The position numbers were made by a program, and so were the translations under genes. A DNA stretch of 7,473 nt from Pseudomonadota bacterium (GTDB lineage Bacteria; Pseudomonadota; Alphaproteobacteria; Acetobacterales; Acetobacteraceae), in contig JAJXSZ010000151.1 of NCBI GenBank assembly GCA_021784255.1, forward strand, positions 1 to 7,473, written 5' to 3'. The notes under the pieces are model-generated. The model had not been told where the DNA came from, made no database searches, and was given only the letters and a program-made list of their open reading frames with translations. This document shows, in pieces, positions 5,713 to 7,473 of this stretch; positions within the stretch are counted from its first letter, which is position 1; every line of letters begins with the position of its first letter.

Positions 5713-6996
5713 TCAGCCCCGCTTGTAGGGGCCGAGCACGCGATCGGCGATCGCCTGCGCCTCGTCCAGCGCCGCCTTCGGCGTCTTACTGCGCGCCAGC
5801 GCCGCCTGCAGCGCGCTGTTGAGCGGCAGCGTCACCTGCTGGTTGGCGTGGGTGGACAGCTCCGGCAGCGCGTAGGGAAGCTGGTCGCGCGCGACCTGCG
5901 CCTGCGGGAAGCCGGCGACGTATTTCTTCATCACGTCCGTCGCCCACGCATCGGGGCGCGTCGCGACATAGCCGGTCGCAATGCTCCAGGCGGCGGCGCG
6001 CTCGGGACTCGTCACCCATTTGACGAAGGCGAGCGAGGCCTCGCGCTCGGCCTGGGTCGCGGTCTTGAAGATGTGGAAATTCGCCCCGCCCGTCGGCGTG
6101 CCGCGCTGCTTGTCGGCCGGCAGCATCGCCACCCCGAACGGAAACTTCGCGCCGTCGCGCACGAAGGTCAGGTTGCCCGTCGTCGTCCACATCATCGCCG
6201 TGCGCCCGGCAATGAAGTCGTTGGGCGTCACCCCCCAGTCGATCACGCCCGGCGCCTGCACGCCCTGCCGCGACAGCCCGACCCAGTAGTCGAGGGCGGC
6301 GACCGAGCCCGGCTTGTTGAAGTAGGCCTCGGTGCCGTTCTTGTTCATCAGCTGCTGGCCGGCCTCGATCGCGAGGCCCTGGTAGAGCCAGTAGGTGCCG
6401 CCGGTGCCGGGGATCTGGATGCCCCAGCGCGTGGTCTCGCTGCCCGACTTGCGCACCAGCTTCTTCGCCATCGCGGTCTGCTCTTCCCAGCTGGCCGGCG
6501 GCTTCTCGGGGTCGAGCCCCACTTCCTTGAACGCCGCCTTGTTCCAGTAGAGCACCGCGGTCGAGCGCTGGAAGGGAATGCTCCAGGTGTGGCCATCGAC
6601 ATTGCCGTTGGCGAGGAAGGCGGGAAAGAAGCTGTTCATCCACGCCTTGTCCTCGGCCGAGGTCGCCACCTCGTCGAACGGCACGATCGCGCCGAGGTCG
6701 ATCAGCGTGTAGACCTGGATCGCGCCCAGCATCGCCAGCGGCGGCGCGTGCCCGCCCTTGAAGGCGGTGATCGCCTTGGCGATGGTGTCGTCATAACTGC
6801 CGGCATAGACCGGCTTGATGCGCACATCCGGCCGCTCCTTGGCGAAATCCTGAGCGTAGCCATTGATGATCTTGGTGATCGGGCCTGAGGCCGCGATCGG
6901 GAAGAAGAAGGAGATGTCGAGCGTCGCCGCCCGCGCGACGGCGGGCGCGGCGAGCGTCGTTGCACCGGCAAGCATGGACCGGCGGGTGAGTTTCAT
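5713..6996 (-). CDS. ugpB: Tat-exported ABC transporter solute-binding protein, UgpB-like
   Basis: The product has 427 residues. The N-terminus is a twin-arginine signal (LTRRSMLAG, Arg5-Arg6) with likely cleavage after ARA at 23, so the protein is exported folded to the periplasm. It belongs to the family 1 extracellular solute-binding proteins: YAGSYDD (64-70), AFKGGHAPP (78-86), PFQRSTAVLYWNKAAFKEVG (141-160) and LDPEKPPASW (161-170) parallel E. coli UgpB. Tyr68, Ser145 and Tyr343 match UgpB ligand residues as I recall them, but the positions of Glu89 and Arg397 appear to be Ala92 and about Thr382. Glycerol-3-phosphate is therefore not assured; glycerophosphodiesters or sugars are alternatives. 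ATG 6996 is chosen because AAAAGGAG lies seven bases upstream; a TTG at 7023 would place that ribosome site inside the gene. The ATPase is upstream and the permeases downstream in the same operon. Confidence 0.92.
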   Translation of the reverse strand: MKLTRRSMLAGATTLAAPAVARAATLDISFFFPIAASGPITKIINGYAQDFAKERPDVRIKPVYAGSYDDTIAKAITAFKGGHAPPLAMLGAIQVYTLIDLGAIVPFDEVATSAEDKAWMNSFFPAFLANGNVDGHTWSIPFQRSTAVLYWNKAAFKEVGLDPEKPPASWEEQTAMAKKLVRKSGSETTRWGIQIPGTGGTYWLYQGLAIEAGQQLMNKNGTEAYFNKPGSVAALDYWVGLSRQGVQAPGVIDWGVTPNDFIAGRTAMMWTTTGNLTFVRDGAKFPFGVAMLPADKQRGTPTGGANFHIFKTATQAEREASLAFVKWVTSPERAAAWSIATGYVATRPDAWATDVMKKYVAGFPQAQVARDQLPYALPELSTHANQQVTLPLNSALQAALARSKTPKAALDEAQAIADRVLGPYKRG

Positions 6997-7003
6997 GAGG
7001 GAA

Positions 7004-7011
7004 CTCCTTTT
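7004..7011 (-). promoter_or_regulatory. Strong ribosome binding site of the solute-binding protein
   Basis: On the minus strand AAAAGGAG is followed by seven bases (TTCCCTC) and ATG at 6996-6994. It is the best ribosome site in the operon, which fits the usual need for more binding protein than membrane subunits. It fixes the start at 6996. It sits in the 33-base gap after the ATPase stop (7032-7030). Confidence 0.85.
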
Positions 7012-7029
7012 GTTGCGATTCAATAACGC

Positions 7030-7473
7030 TTACGCATAGGCCGGGGTGGCGGCGGCGAGGCGCGTGCCGTCGTCGGCGAACAGGTGCAGCGCCGCGCGCG
7101 GCAGCGCCAGTGTCAGGGTCCCGCCATCGCCGGGCGTCACCAGGCCGGGCAGGCGCGCCTGCACGCGCGGCCCGCCGGGGGTAAGCCTGCCCAGCAAAAT
7201 AGTTGCACCACCGACATATTCAGCGGCCTCGGCGCGCAGCTCAAAGCCGAGCTCGCCCTCGCGCGGCCGGCCGGAATGGAGCGCCTCGGGGCGGAAGCCG
7301 ACGCGCGCCGCCGCGGGCAGCCACCCGCCCGCCCCCGCCGGGGCGCCCGCCAGCGCCACCACGAAATCCTCCATCGCCAGCAGGTTCATCGGCGGCGCGC
7401 CGATGAAGCCGGCGACGAAGGTATTCGCCGGCCGCTCGTAGATCGCGTGCGGTGCCGCCTGCTGCTCGATCCC
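7030..7473 (-). CDS. ugpC: ABC transporter ATP-binding protein, UgpC/MalK-like (C-terminal part)
   Basis: Only the last 147 residues are inside the window; the frame is open to the right edge, so the Walker A, signature and Walker B motifs lie outside. The visible part begins with GIEQQAAP, then IYERPANTFVAGFIGAPPMN, the hallmark that follows the nucleotide-binding domain in MalK/UgpC ATPases (E. coli UgpC has VYEKPASLFVASFIGSPAMN, from memory). The rest is the OB-fold/TOBE regulatory region: VGFRPEALH (the GxRPE motif), AEYVGGATILLGRL, and the final strand PRAALHLFADDGTRL. It ends in TAA at 7032-7030. In the cytoplasm it powers uptake through the two permeases. Being the first visible gene of the operon, it differs from the E. 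coli order ugpBAEC. The symbol is by family; other CUT1 ATPases share this C-terminus. Confidence 0.9.
   Translation of the reverse strand, partial: GIEQQAAPHAIYERPANTFVAGFIGAPPMNLLAMEDFVVALAGAPAGAGGWLPAAARVGFRPEALHSGRPREGELGFELRAEAAEYVGGATILLGRLTPGGPRVQARLPGLVTPGDGGTLTLALPRAALHLFADDGTRLAAATPAYA

Noticed and set aside
4822..6888. A 688-codon open frame on the plus strand, antisense to the binding protein and permease A
   Set aside because: The translation is dominated by Arg, His, Gln and Gly with no recognisable domain; it mirrors codon bias of the real minus-strand genes in GC-rich DNA.
6997..7023. TTG start nine codons upstream for the binding protein
   Set aside because: It would put the strong AAAAGGAG ribosome site inside the coding region and add residues before a complete Tat signal.

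Overview
The window is very G+C-rich DNA with strong G/C preference at third codon positions. A Tat-type solute-binding protein, an Ugp-type transporter, a PEP-CTERM protein and a MotA/MotB-like pair with a long coiled coil together suggest an alphaproteobacterium. Rhodospirillales/Acetobacteraceae is my best guess, from overall impression only; no rRNA or other marker is present. There is no tRNA, rRNA, CRISPR array, IS element, integrase or phage gene.

Left block, plus strand (1-3022): three tightly coupled envelope genes. First is the 3' part of a gene for a proline-rich protein ending in a degenerate OmpA-like domain. It overlaps by ATGA a four-helix MotA/TolQ/ExbB-type proton-channel subunit with a long helical cytoplasmic tail. 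After a 51-base junction comes a MotB/OmpA-type partner with one membrane helix carrying the channel aspartate, about 230 residues of periplasmic coiled coil, and a C-terminal OmpA-like peptidoglycan-binding domain. Together they look like a proton-driven stator-like machine that reaches the cell wall, not tied to flagellar genes here. The junction holds two mini-ORFs chained by stop/start overlaps and a duplicated Shine-Dalgarno/start module. A modest intrinsic terminator follows.

Middle (3023-4012): one monocistronic gene for a secreted PEP-CTERM protein, with its own AT-rich promoter region (inverted repeat, -35/-10 pair, good ribosome binding site) and a strong intrinsic terminator.

Right block, minus strand (7473 down to 4013): a compact CUT1/Ugp-type ABC transporter operon in the order ATPase (N-terminus outside the window), Tat-exported binding protein, permease A, permease E. 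The set resembles UgpCBAE (sn-glycerol-3-phosphate or glycerophosphodiester uptake), but by eye the binding protein lacks two ligand-contact residues of E. coli UgpB, so the substrate is open. It converges with the PEP-CTERM gene.

The least ordinary parts are the stator-like cassette with coiled coils on both sides of the membrane, and the duplicated start module between its two channel genes.
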